The position numbers and the translations under genes were made by a program. 5,532 bases of DNA from the NCBI RefSeq assembly GCF_965662505.1, contig NZ_CBFIHX010000177.1:1-5532 (forward strand). Reading direction: 5' to 3'. The stretch is from Pseudomaricurvus sp965662505. Its GTDB lineage: Bacteria > Pseudomonadota > Gammaproteobacteria > Pseudomonadales > Cellvibrionaceae. This document shows, piece by piece, positions 1 through 5,532 of the stretch. How positions within the stretch are numbered: position 1 is the stretch's first letter; the number at the start of each line of letters is the position of its first letter. The notes under the pieces are model-generated. The model worked only from the letters and a program-made list of their open reading frames with translations, made no database searches and had not been told where the DNA came from.

Positions 1-968
1 CGGTTGCCAAAAATATTATAAGTCGCTTTGGATTCGGCGACGTCACCACGGTCGGTGGCGGTGCCATGGGCGCTGATGTAACCAATGTCGGAAGCGGATA
101 GTCCTGCACCGTCGAGAGCCAGTTGCATCGCCGATTGCATAGTGTCGGCCTGTGGTTGGGTCACATGAGTGCCGTCACAATTTGTACCGTAACCGACGAT
201 CTCAGCGTAGATAGTTGCGCCGCGAGCCACTGCTGAATCCAGATCTTCCAGGATCAGACTGCCTGCACCTTCGCCAATAACAAGGCCGTCGCGATCCTGG
301 TCGAAGGGGCGGGGTGAAGTTTCCGGCCGATCGTTGCGTGTGCTTGTCGCGTAAAGGGTATCGAACACGGCGGCTTCTGTTGGGCAAAGCTCTTCGGCTC
401 CGCCTGCAATCATGTATTGCTGATGACCATAGCGAATGGCTTCGTAGGCGTAACCAATCCCTTGACTGCCGGATGTGCAGGCACTGGATGTAGTGTGTAC
501 GCGACCTTTCAGGTTAAAGAAAACGCTGATGTTCACCGGAGCTGTATGAGCCATCATTTTGATATAGGAATTTGCGTTGAGACCGTCGGTGCTTTGATTG
601 ATGAGCATGCGACCAAAATCTTTAAACGCGGCGGTCGAACCTGCCGAAGAGCCAAAGGCAACACCCATGCGACCATCCTTGATGCTTTCATCGTCGAGCA
701 AGCCGGCGTCAGCCAGTGCTTGTTCGGTGGCACAGGTGGCCAGTAAGGCAATGCGTCCCATGCTGCGAACCGCTTTGCGATTGTAATGGGCGGGTCGTTC
801 AAAGTCGGTAATGGGAGCTGCCAGCCGGGTATTCAGTCCGTCGTACACATCCCATTCATCCATGCGACGAATGCCGGTGTTCATGTTCTTCAGATTATTG
901 GCCACTGAGTCCCAGTCGAGACCAATGGGTGACAATCCGGCCATGCCGGTAATGACTACTCGTTTCAT
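1..968 (-). CDS. apeR: Beta-ketoacyl-ACP synthase, ApeR-like (KAS II/FabF fold), C-terminus cut by window edge
   Basis: This is a ketosynthase that should condense malonyl-ACP with an acyl chain in aryl polyene assembly, acting in the cytoplasm. The frame stays open from ATG at 968 to the left edge, giving 322 residues; the family is usually about 400, so roughly 80-90 residues lie outside. The start MKRVVITGMAGLSPIG is a typical FabF-like N-terminus. The nucleophilic cysteine is C164 in TTSSACTSGSQ, and the first catalytic histidine is H301 in SAHGTATDRGD. The motif FDQDRDGLVIGEGAG (about 222-236) is also typical. The Lys/second His region (KSxxGH) and the C-terminal FGGxN loop are off the window. 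It begins 37 bp after the reductase stop with only a weak GAG about 10 nt upstream, so it probably relies on operon read-through. In characterised APE systems ApeR is a second ketosynthase, separate from the ApeO-ApeC pair. The apeR name rests on gene order and family; the ketosynthase call itself is firm. Confidence 0.9.
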   Translation of the reverse strand, partial: MKRVVITGMAGLSPIGLDWDSVANNLKNMNTGIRRMDEWDVYDGLNTRLAAPITDFERPAHYNRKAVRSMGRIALLATCATEQALADAGLLDDESIKDGRMGVAFGSSAGSTAAFKDFGRMLINQSTDGLNANSYIKMMAHTAPVNISVFFNLKGRVHTTSSACTSGSQGIGYAYEAIRYGHQQYMIAGGAEELCPTEAAVFDTLYATSTRNDRPETSPRPFDQDRDGLVIGEGAGSLILEDLDSAVARGATIYAEIVGYGTNCDGTHVTQPQADTMQSAMQLALDGAGLSASDIGYISAHGTATDRGDVAESKATYNIFGN

Positions 969-1005
969 AGAAACATAACTCGTATTAAAGCACTGGGTCG
1001 TTTCA

Positions 1006-1731
1006 TCAACACATTCCACCGTTGACAGAGATCACCTGGCGGGTGATATAGCCCGCGTCTTCAGACATTAAAAAACTGATGGTGGCTGCCACTTCTTCGG
1101 GTTTGCCCATACGTCGGGCAGGAATCATCTTCATGGCTTCTTCCACCGGAACTTCGTCCACCATCTCAGTTTCGATCAGTCCGGGGGCGACACAGTTGAC
1201 GGTGATGGCGCGCTTGGCCAGTTCCAAGGCGAGTGCCTTGCAGGCACCGATCAGTCCGGCTTTAGACGCACTGTAATTCACTTGACCGCGATTGCCCATC
1301 ACACCTGACACCGAGGACAGCACGACGATGCGACCGGGTTTGCGGCGGCGAACCATCGGCATGGTAAGAGGGTTAAGCACATTGAAAAACCCGTCGAGAT
1401 TGGTGTGAAGCACCAGGTCCCAGTCTTCTCCGCTCATGGCGGGAAAGGCGTTGTCGCGTGCGATGCCGGCGTTACAGACGACGCCGTAATAAGCGCCGTG
1501 TTCTTCTACATCATTGAGTAACTCTCTGGCAGCGGTCTCCCGGTCAGAAATATCAAATTGCAGAATGCGAGCGTGACGTCCGAGGGTTTCAATCTCTTGT
1601 TTGGTCTGTTGGGCTTCTTCCAGGCCGCTGCGGCAATGCAGAACGATGTCGTACCCATCCCGGGCCAGTCGCAGGGCGGCGGCTTTACCAATGCCTCGAC
1701 TGGAGCCTGTGACAAAGATTGTTTTGTCCAT
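1006..1731 (-). CDS. apeQ: 3-oxoacyl-ACP reductase (FabG-like SDR), ApeQ-like
   Basis: This is an NADPH-dependent ketoreductase of the classical short-chain dehydrogenase family. It should reduce the 3-keto group left by each condensation to a 3-hydroxyacyl-ACP. At 241 residues it matches FabG length. Motifs in order are the dinucleotide-binding TGSSRGIG (8-15), NAG (87-89), the tetrad Asn N111, catalytic S140 in VLSSVSG, and Y153 and K157 in NYSASKAG. PG at 183-184 and the C-terminal NGGM close the fold. The S140/Y153 spacing of 13 equals that of FabG. It begins 8 bp after the dehydratase stop; AAGG at 1738-1741 is a good ribosome site and shares bases with that stop. The reductase class is certain. 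Assignment to the aryl polyene pathway rather than primary fatty acid synthesis comes from its neighbours. Confidence 0.93.
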   Translation of the reverse strand: MDKTIFVTGSSRGIGKAAALRLARDGYDIVLHCRSGLEEAQQTKQEIETLGRHARILQFDISDRETAARELLNDVEEHGAYYGVVCNAGIARDNAFPAMSGEDWDLVLHTNLDGFFNVLNPLTMPMVRRRKPGRIVVLSSVSGVMGNRGQVNYSASKAGLIGACKALALELAKRAITVNCVAPGLIETEMVDEVPVEEAMKMIPARRMGKPEEVAATISFLMSEDAGYITRQVISVNGGMC

Positions 1732-1737
1732 AATTAA

Positions 1738-1741
1738 CCTT
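1738..1741 (-). promoter_or_regulatory. Ribosome binding site of the ketoreductase, overlapping the dehydratase stop
   Basis: Reading the minus strand, TAAGG joins the TAA stop of the dehydratase to an AAGG Shine-Dalgarno, followed by 6 nt and the reductase ATG. Termination and re-initiation are therefore likely coupled, which supports the ATG at 1731 as the start. Confidence 0.6.
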
Positions 1742-2228
1742 AAGATGTTTCGTTTTTCAAAAATTCTGCGGCGTCATCCGGCTGGAACACATTGAGGTTC
1801 GCTTCGGCGACGATCATGTTAGCGGAATCTGCCTCTGAGGTAATCCGGCAGACAAACACGCCCAGTCCATTATCCGCCTGAAGTTCGCGGGTGACCTGAA
1901 TGGTGAGTGTCGTACCTATGGGGAAAACAGGCGTGTTGCAGGTGTACTTGCGTGACCCAACCAAAAAACCGATGCGAATGTCTTCGCCAGCCTGTTTGGC
2001 CTCGACTCCGGCAAAGGCGGCAATGGCCTGAGCCATATATTCGATGCCTACCCAGGCGGGAACCCCACGATCGGTTGCGAACAGGCTGTCGGAACGGATG
2101 CACACTTGTGCAGTCAGTGAGCTTTCATCACTGCTGACAGTGTCGTCCAATAACGACATGGTACCTGAATGAGGCACCAGCTCGTCTATGTTGTAGTGCG
2201 GCTTAACCGCTTCGGCCGTCGGGCTCAC
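1740..2228 (-). CDS. apeP: Hotdog-fold 3-hydroxyacyl-ACP dehydratase, ApeP-like
   Basis: This 162-residue single-hotdog protein should dehydrate the 3-hydroxyacyl-ACP made by the reductase to the trans-2-enoyl form, creating the conjugated double bonds. Its motifs parallel FabZ: LVPHSGTMSLLD with H20 as the likely catalytic histidine, and PAWVGIEYMAQA with E63 as the likely catalytic glutamate on the central helix. The sequence is otherwise well diverged from FabA/FabZ, as is usual for APE dehydratases. The start is GTG at 2228, overlapping the upstream ketosynthase stop by 4 bp (GTGA), with TGGAG 8 nt upstream, which points to translational coupling. APE clusters usually carry two dehydratases (ApeI and ApeP); position between ketosynthase and reductase favours ApeP. 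Function is inferred from motifs and context. Confidence 0.88.
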   Translation of the reverse strand: MSPTAEAVKPHYNIDELVPHSGTMSLLDDTVSSDESSLTAQVCIRSDSLFATDRGVPAWVGIEYMAQAIAAFAGVEAKQAGEDIRIGFLVGSRKYTCNTPVFPIGTTLTIQVTRELQADNGLGVFVCRITSEADSANMIVAEANLNVFQPDDAAEFLKNETS

Positions 2229-3406
2229 GAGGTGCGCTCCAGTACCAGAGAAATATTATTGCCACCAAAGGCGAACGAATTGCTCATGGCGGCCGTTAAG
2301 GTGTGTTTGAAGGGCGTATCTACCAGGCGGATATTGGCCAGCTCATCATCATGTTCACTATCCCAGGCGTGTAGAGGAATACGGCCTTCCACGTCGGTCA
2401 GGGCCAGCCAACAGAAAGCAGCTTCAATGGCTCCTGCAGCCCCCAGTGTGTGGCCCGTGTGGGATTTGGTTGAGCTGCAGGGGGTGTTGCTTCCCAGCAC
2501 TCGTTCCACCGCCAGACTTTCCATTTTATCGTTTTGCAGGGTCGCCGTGCCATGCAGATTTAAATACCCAATCTCTCCGGCCGTCAGACCGGCGTTAGCT
2601 AAAGCGGTGGTCATCACCCGTTCTGCGCCCAAGCCTTCCGGGTCGGGGGCAGAGATATGATGCGCATCGGAGCCTTCACCCACGCCGCTCAGTTGAACCG
2701 GTCCGGAGTCTCGACTGACGATGAACAGGGCTGCGCCCTCACCAATATTGATGCCGTTGCGAGTGCGGCTGAACGGGTTACAGGGTTGTTTGCTGACAGA
2801 TTCCAGTGCTGAAAAGCCATTCACGGTCAGTTTGCAGAGCGAGTCCACGCCGCCAGCGATGACCAGATCGCATACGCCCATACGCAGCAGGCGGCGGGCA
2901 CTGGCGAGTGCCTTGGCGCCGGAGGAGCAAGCGGTAGAGACCACGTACGCCGGACCTTCTGTGCCCAGCCAGCGGGCGAGAGTGGTGGCGGGGTTGGCCA
3001 TTTCCTGTTGTTGATAATCAAACGTGGCCGGTAGTTCGGCGTGCTGTTGATAGTCGCTGATGGCGGTTTCGCCTTCGGCTATACCACTGGTGCTGGTGCC
3101 CAGCACAATACCGATTCGCAGTGGATCGATGCCTTTTTTGGCCTCTTCAAGAGCCGGTTGAATTTGTTCGAGAGCAGCGGCCATTAGCTGATTGGTACGG
3201 GTTCGCTCAATGAGAGGATAGGCGCTCAAGTCCGGCAGTGGGTCGTTCACCATGCCCAGAGGTAGAGGGCGACCAGGGGTAAAGTGGTCTGTGGTGCTCA
3301 GGCAGCGTTTACTGGTCTCGAACAGCTTTTGCCGCACGATTTCCGGACTGCTGCCCATGGCGCAAATTAGGCCAAGGTGATTGAGGTAAACGGGTGGCTG
3401 GTTCAT
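2225..3406 (-). CDS. apeO: Beta-ketoacyl-ACP synthase, ApeO-like, complete
   Basis: This is a thiolase-fold ketosynthase of 393 residues, full length for the KAS I/II family. The catalytic set is complete: C160 in VVSTACSSG, H285 in LNLHGTAT, K314 and H319 in SSTKSHTGHTLGAAG, and the C-terminal loop FAFGGNN (378-384). NPFSRTRNGINIGEGAA (210-226) is also characteristic. It is therefore a catalytic subunit and not a chain length factor, which lacks the cysteine. In studied APE systems ApeO pairs with ApeC (the chain length factor) to extend the polyene; no ApeC is seen in this window. The N-terminus (MNQPPVYLNHLGLICAMGS) is less canonical than that of the ApeR-like protein. The ATG start lies 1 bp after the lipoprotein stop and is preceded by AGAGAG at 8 nt. 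The 3' end overlaps the dehydratase by 4 bp. The enzyme class is firm; the apeO name rests on gene order. Confidence 0.92.
   Translation of the reverse strand: MNQPPVYLNHLGLICAMGSSPEIVRQKLFETSKRCLSTTDHFTPGRPLPLGMVNDPLPDLSAYPLIERTRTNQLMAAALEQIQPALEEAKKGIDPLRIGIVLGTSTSGIAEGETAISDYQQHAELPATFDYQQQEMANPATTLARWLGTEGPAYVVSTACSSGAKALASARRLLRMGVCDLVIAGGVDSLCKLTVNGFSALESVSKQPCNPFSRTRNGINIGEGAALFIVSRDSGPVQLSGVGEGSDAHHISAPDPEGLGAERVMTTALANAGLTAGEIGYLNLHGTATLQNDKMESLAVERVLGSNTPCSSTKSHTGHTLGAAGAIEAAFCWLALTDVEGRIPLHAWDSEHDDELANIRLVDTPFKHTLTAAMSNSFAFGGNNISLVLERTS
2237..2241 (-). promoter_or_regulatory. Ribosome binding site deciding the GTG start of the dehydratase
   Basis: TGGAG on the minus strand lies 8 nt before GTG 2228-2226, inside the 3' end of the ApeO-like gene. 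It supports the non-ATG start, which forms a GTGA overlap with the ketosynthase stop. Confidence 0.6.
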
Positions 3407-3407
3407 G

Positions 3408-4007
3408 TCAGGGGCTCTCTGCGCGGTTGAGCTTTTCTCGCGTCAGCGTCTGGATCTGTAGCTGATAGTGCATCAAATGGTTGGTAATCGTGATGGATTC
3501 TAATGGGGTATCGGTCTTGTTTCCATCTGCGATGGCGATCGTCAGCGCCGGTTTCTGTCCAAGATACAGAATTCGGTCACCCGTAGCTTCAAGTGTCCAG
3601 TCGCTGCCTGCCAGTGCCTTTTGAATGACGTCTACTGGCCAGTAGGCCAATTGTATCTGGGTAAGAATATCCCGTCCGGATACCTCGTCTGGTAGCAGCG
3701 GAGAGGTGGATTCGGAAAAGTTATCTCCGTCGTAGCTTAGTGTCAGCAGAGTCTGACCCATCAGTGTCAGGCCTGCGAGATCGAGGCGTTCCTCGGTGAC
3801 TGACCAGGCGGCCAGCAAGGTTTGCGGTTGACGGTTGTCTGTTGCAGCAGAGAGCGGAGCTATTGAGACGCTCTGGGTTAGCTGCCACTGCTGCCCCAGG
3901 CTGGCGGGTGAAAGCAAAGGCAGTTCCGGCAGTTGATGGCGAGAAGGCCAGCTGCTGCAAGCGGCCAGCAGGACGATCAACATGGCTGAGATAGCGGGGC
4001 GTATCAT
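3408..4007 (-). CDS. DUF3261-like outer-membrane lipoprotein of the pigment cluster
   Basis: This is a small secreted lipoprotein of 199 residues. The N-terminus MIRPAISAMLIVLLAACSS is a short lipoprotein signal peptide, with an arginine, a hydrophobic core and a lipobox LAAC placing the lipidated cysteine at C17. Serine follows it, with no Asp retention signal, so outer membrane sorting is likely. The mature part has LSPASLGQQW, LMGQTLLTLSYDG and ILTQIQLAYWPVDVIQKAL. These resemble the DUF3261 lipoproteins found in APE clusters, and the pattern recalls LolB-type lipid carriers. Its role is not established here; context suggests handling or anchoring of the pigment-lipid. I chose ATG at 4007 because it forms an ATGA overlap with the upstream stop and gives a standard signal peptide. 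A GTG at 4019 would add four residues (203 aa, 16-bp overlap), but has an AGAG only about 2 nt away, too close to be a good site. Confidence 0.82.
   Translation of the reverse strand: MIRPAISAMLIVLLAACSSWPSRHQLPELPLLSPASLGQQWQLTQSVSIAPLSAATDNRQPQTLLAAWSVTEERLDLAGLTLMGQTLLTLSYDGDNFSESTSPLLPDEVSGRDILTQIQLAYWPVDVIQKALAGSDWTLEATGDRILYLGQKPALTIAIADGNKTDTPLESITITNHLMHYQLQIQTLTREKLNRAESP
3415..3420 (-). promoter_or_regulatory. Ribosome binding site of the ApeO-like ketosynthase
   Basis: AGAGAG on the minus strand lies 8 nt before the ATG at 3406 and inside the last codons of the lipoprotein gene. It fixes the ketosynthase start one base after the lipoprotein stop (TGA-C-ATG). Confidence 0.55.
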
Positions 4008-5251
4008 GCGAGACGGCACAACTCTGCCAGTGTGTTGATGCGGCGCTCGCTGTCTTTGACATAGGGGTTGTTGGTATCCCAGGCATAACCGGCGAGGATG
4101 GAGCTGATCATGGCGCGCACCTCACTGGATTGTTTGGGCGCAAAGATGATGTCCTGAAAGCGACCGTCGTACCAGGCTTCTACAAAAGTGCGGAAGGTAT
4201 CGACTCCGGCGCGTAACGGTTGTGCATAAGTTGCTTCCCAATCGACTTCTTCACCCTGCAATTGTTTGTCCAGAGCGCTGGCCGCCAGGCTCGCAGATTT
4301 CATGGCGATGGTGACTCCTGAAGAAAAAACCGGGTCGAGGAATTCTCCGGCATTGCCCAGCAGCGCAAAACCAGGCCCCCAGAGTTGGGAGACATTGCTG
4401 GCGTAGCCACTGATCTCGCGAGCGGGAGTATCAAAGCTGGCGTTTGCCAGCAGTTTTTTCAGGGTGGGTTCCGAATCAATAATTTGCGCAAGGCGTTCAT
4501 TCAGATCGTCACTGAAACCGTCGAAGAAATCACTGCGGGCGACGACACCAAAAGAACAGCGTCCGTTGGCAAAAGGGATAAGCCAGAACCAGACGTCTTT
4601 GTGTTGATGGTGAACGGTAATCAGGATTTTTTCGCGATCAAAGTCTTCGGCGGTAATGTTGTCCTCGACATGGGTAAACAGCGACGTGCGCGAAGGAAAA
4701 TCACTGGGGCGATCCAGCTCCAGTAATCTTGGCAATACTCGTCCAAAACCACTGGCGTCCAGGACAAAGCGGCTTTGTAAGGTGTAGGCCTCTCCGTTTT
4801 CATCTTCGATGGTCAGTGTGGAATTACTGCCTTCAAATTCTATATTGACCAGTGTGTGACCCCAGGTGATTTCTACACCCTGACGTTCGGCCTCGCGGGC
4901 GAGAACGTCATCAAACGCTGCGCGTTGTACTTGAAAGGTTGTACCTCTGCCTTCGGAAAATTTTTGTCGGAAATCGAACGCAGAGCGGTCGTCGCCCCGA
5001 ACAAAAGCGGCGCCGTTTTTAAACTGAAAATGATGTTGTTCTACGTGCTCGTGTACGGCGTCCAGCATGTTGGCTTCAGCGAGAAACTCCATGCACTGCG
5101 GCAACAGGCTTTCGCCGATGGAAAATCGGGGAAAATGTTGACGCTCAAGAATACGAACCCGATAGCCTTTGGCGTTTAGCAAAGTGGCCGCAACGGCTCC
5201 CGCTGGCCCGGCGCCAATGACGATAATATCCTCGATCAGGTTATCTTCCAT
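4004..5251 (-). CDS. FAD-dependent oxidoreductase of the flavin-dependent (tryptophan) halogenase superfamily
   Basis: This 415-residue flavoprotein has the GR2 fold. The N-terminal VIGAGPAGA (G13-x-G15-x-x-G18) binds the FAD ADP moiety, and ILERQHFPRFSIGESLLP (34-51) is typical of the halogenase/monooxygenase superfamily. FQFKNGAAF supplies K78, at the place of the catalytic lysine of CndH/PltA-like halogenases (F-x-x-K-x-G-x-x-F). VWFWLIPF contains W221-x-W223-x-I225-P226, the WxWxIP signature of flavin-dependent halogenases. DASGFG (165-170) and LLGNAGEFLDPVFSSGV (297-313) complete the FAD site; N300 stands where many relatives have Asp. Similar oxidoreductases accompany APE exporters and may modify the aryl or polyene part. 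Halogenation is possible but unproven, because superfamily members with other activities share parts of these motifs. The ATG is preceded by GAGA at about 8 nt. It follows the exporter by 53 bp and overlaps the lipoprotein. Confidence 0.87.
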   Translation of the reverse strand: MEDNLIEDIIVIGAGPAGAVAATLLNAKGYRVRILERQHFPRFSIGESLLPQCMEFLAEANMLDAVHEHVEQHHFQFKNGAAFVRGDDRSAFDFRQKFSEGRGTTFQVQRAAFDDVLAREAERQGVEITWGHTLVNIEFEGSNSTLTIEDENGEAYTLQSRFVLDASGFGRVLPRLLELDRPSDFPSRTSLFTHVEDNITAEDFDREKILITVHHQHKDVWFWLIPFANGRCSFGVVARSDFFDGFSDDLNERLAQIIDSEPTLKKLLANASFDTPAREISGYASNVSQLWGPGFALLGNAGEFLDPVFSSGVTIAMKSASLAASALDKQLQGEEVDWEATYAQPLRAGVDTFRTFVEAWYDGRFQDIIFAPKQSSEVRAMISSILAGYAWDTNNPYVKDSERRINTLAELCRLA

Positions 5252-5304
5252 AATTCATTTCTCAATGTAGTGATCTTAAAATTGTAAATAATAGGCTCAT
5301 GACG
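5252..5304. other. AT-rich intergenic gap between exporter and flavoprotein genes
   Basis: This 53-bp gap is the longest non-coding stretch in the window and is richer in A and T than the flanking genes. It holds the GAGA ribosome site of the flavoprotein (about 5260-5263, minus strand). I see no hairpin with a T-run that would make a terminator. A TTTACA on the minus strand could serve as a weak -35 box, but no convincing -10 follows at proper spacing, so I do not call a promoter. Confidence 0.4.
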
Positions 5305-5532
5305 TCATGTGTTGTCCTGAGCCCTAGGCTGCCGTGAAAACATCGGGGCGATCAACCAGACGCAGACAATACCAATAAGAACCGTCTGACCAAAAAAGTG
5401 TAGAACCGGAGTCGCGCTTAAGGTCAGTAAGCCGAACGCCAGCAAGGTTGTCAGTGATGACAGGGTGACGGCCAACCAGGTGTGCACACTGCAGTTGCTG
5501 TCGTACAAAAATATACTGGAATCCAGGCCTAT
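5305..5532 (-). CDS. MMPL/RND-family exporter, C-terminal fragment (5' end outside window)
   Basis: Only the last 75 residues lie in the window; the frame remains open to the right edge and ends at TGA 5307-5305. The visible part starts IGLDSSIFLYDS, which recalls the LGIDYxLF segment of MMPL-type transporters. Two membrane helices follow: TWLAVTLSSLTTLLAFGLLTLS and VLHFFGQTVLIGIVCVWLIAPMF. They are joined by SATP, the usual SSLTTLxxFGxLxxSxxPxLxxFGxxVxxG pattern of the RND/MMPL C-terminal domain. A short polar tail, SRQPRAQDNT, ends it on the cytoplasmic side. In APE clusters an MMPL exporter is thought to move the pigment-lipid out of the inner membrane. A TTG inside the fragment is not the real start. 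The family call is good for so short a piece, from pattern and context together. Confidence 0.8.
   Translation of the reverse strand: MGLDSSIFLYDSNCSVHTWLAVTLSSLTTLLAFGLLTLSATPVLHFFGQTVLIGIVCVWLIAPMFSRQPRAQDNT

Noticed and set aside
417..746. 109-codon open frame on the plus strand
   Set aside because: It lies fully antisense to the ApeR-like ketosynthase, including its active-site cysteine region, and has no domain of its own.
969..1005. Possible terminator or promoter in the 37-bp gap before the ApeR-like gene
   Set aside because: Only a 5-bp GAAAC/GTTTC inverted repeat with a long loop is present and no T-run follows. Gene order supports read-through.
2169..2660. 163-codon open frame on the plus strand
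   Set aside because: It lies opposite the junction of the ApeO-like and dehydratase genes, both of which have full catalytic motifs. Its translation shows no recognisable domain, so it is a shadow frame.
3721..4086. 121-codon minus-strand frame overlapping the lipoprotein and flavoprotein ends
   Set aside because: It is out of frame with both genes, each better supported by motifs, and its composition is typical of a shifted-frame shadow.
4856..5179. 107-codon open frame on the plus strand
   Set aside because: It lies fully antisense to the N-terminal FAD domain of the flavoprotein; its product resembles no family.
5252..5304. Possible internal promoter before the flavoprotein
   Set aside because: TTTACA could be a -35 element, but no good -10 hexamer is found at 16-18 bp. 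High A+T alone is weak evidence.

Overview
The window is a stretch of a bacterial aryl polyene (APE)-type pigment gene cluster, read entirely on the minus strand. It probably comes from a gammaproteobacterium or related Gram-negative. The grounds are the combination of an MMPL/RND-type exporter, an outer-membrane-directed DUF3261-like lipoprotein and a ketosynthase / dehydratase / ketoreductase / ketosynthase set in the order described for apeO-apeP-apeQ-apeR. The species cannot be named from this sequence alone.

Layout in transcription order (high to low coordinates): (1) the C-terminal end of an MMPL-family exporter, cut by the window edge (5532-5305); (2) an AT-rich 53-bp gap; (3) a 415-aa FAD-dependent oxidoreductase of the flavin-dependent halogenase superfamily (5251-4004); (4) a roughly 200-aa lipoprotein that overlaps gene 3 (start at 4007, or 4019); (5) a complete ketosynthase, ApeO-like (3406-2225); (6) a hotdog-fold 3-hydroxyacyl-ACP dehydratase, ApeP-like (2228-1740); (7) an SDR 3-oxoacyl-ACP reductase, ApeQ-like (1731-1006); (8) a second ketosynthase, ApeR-like, starting at 968 and running off the left edge. 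Genes 3 to 7 are joined by gaps or overlaps of at most about 8-16 bp, so they very likely form one transcriptional unit. The cluster continues beyond both edges.

Together, genes 5 to 8 supply the condensation, keto-reduction and dehydration steps of a dissociated type II PKS/FAS-like system. Repeated cycles without enoyl reduction leave a conjugated polyene chain on an acyl carrier protein. Parts expected elsewhere in such a cluster are not in this window: acyl carrier proteins, the chain-length-factor partner of ApeO, the aryl starter ligase, acyl/glycosyltransferases, a thioesterase and a LolA-like carrier. The exporter and lipoprotein fit movement of the pigment-lipid to the outer membrane. 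The flavoprotein is the most interesting member. It keeps the WxWxIP signature and a candidate halogenase lysine, which raises the possibility of a halogenated pigment.

No RNA genes, mobile elements, CRISPR arrays, clear promoters or terminators were seen. There is no stretch over 300 bases without a gene. I did not find a system of an undescribed kind; this is a recognisable pigment cluster with a few points worth checking.
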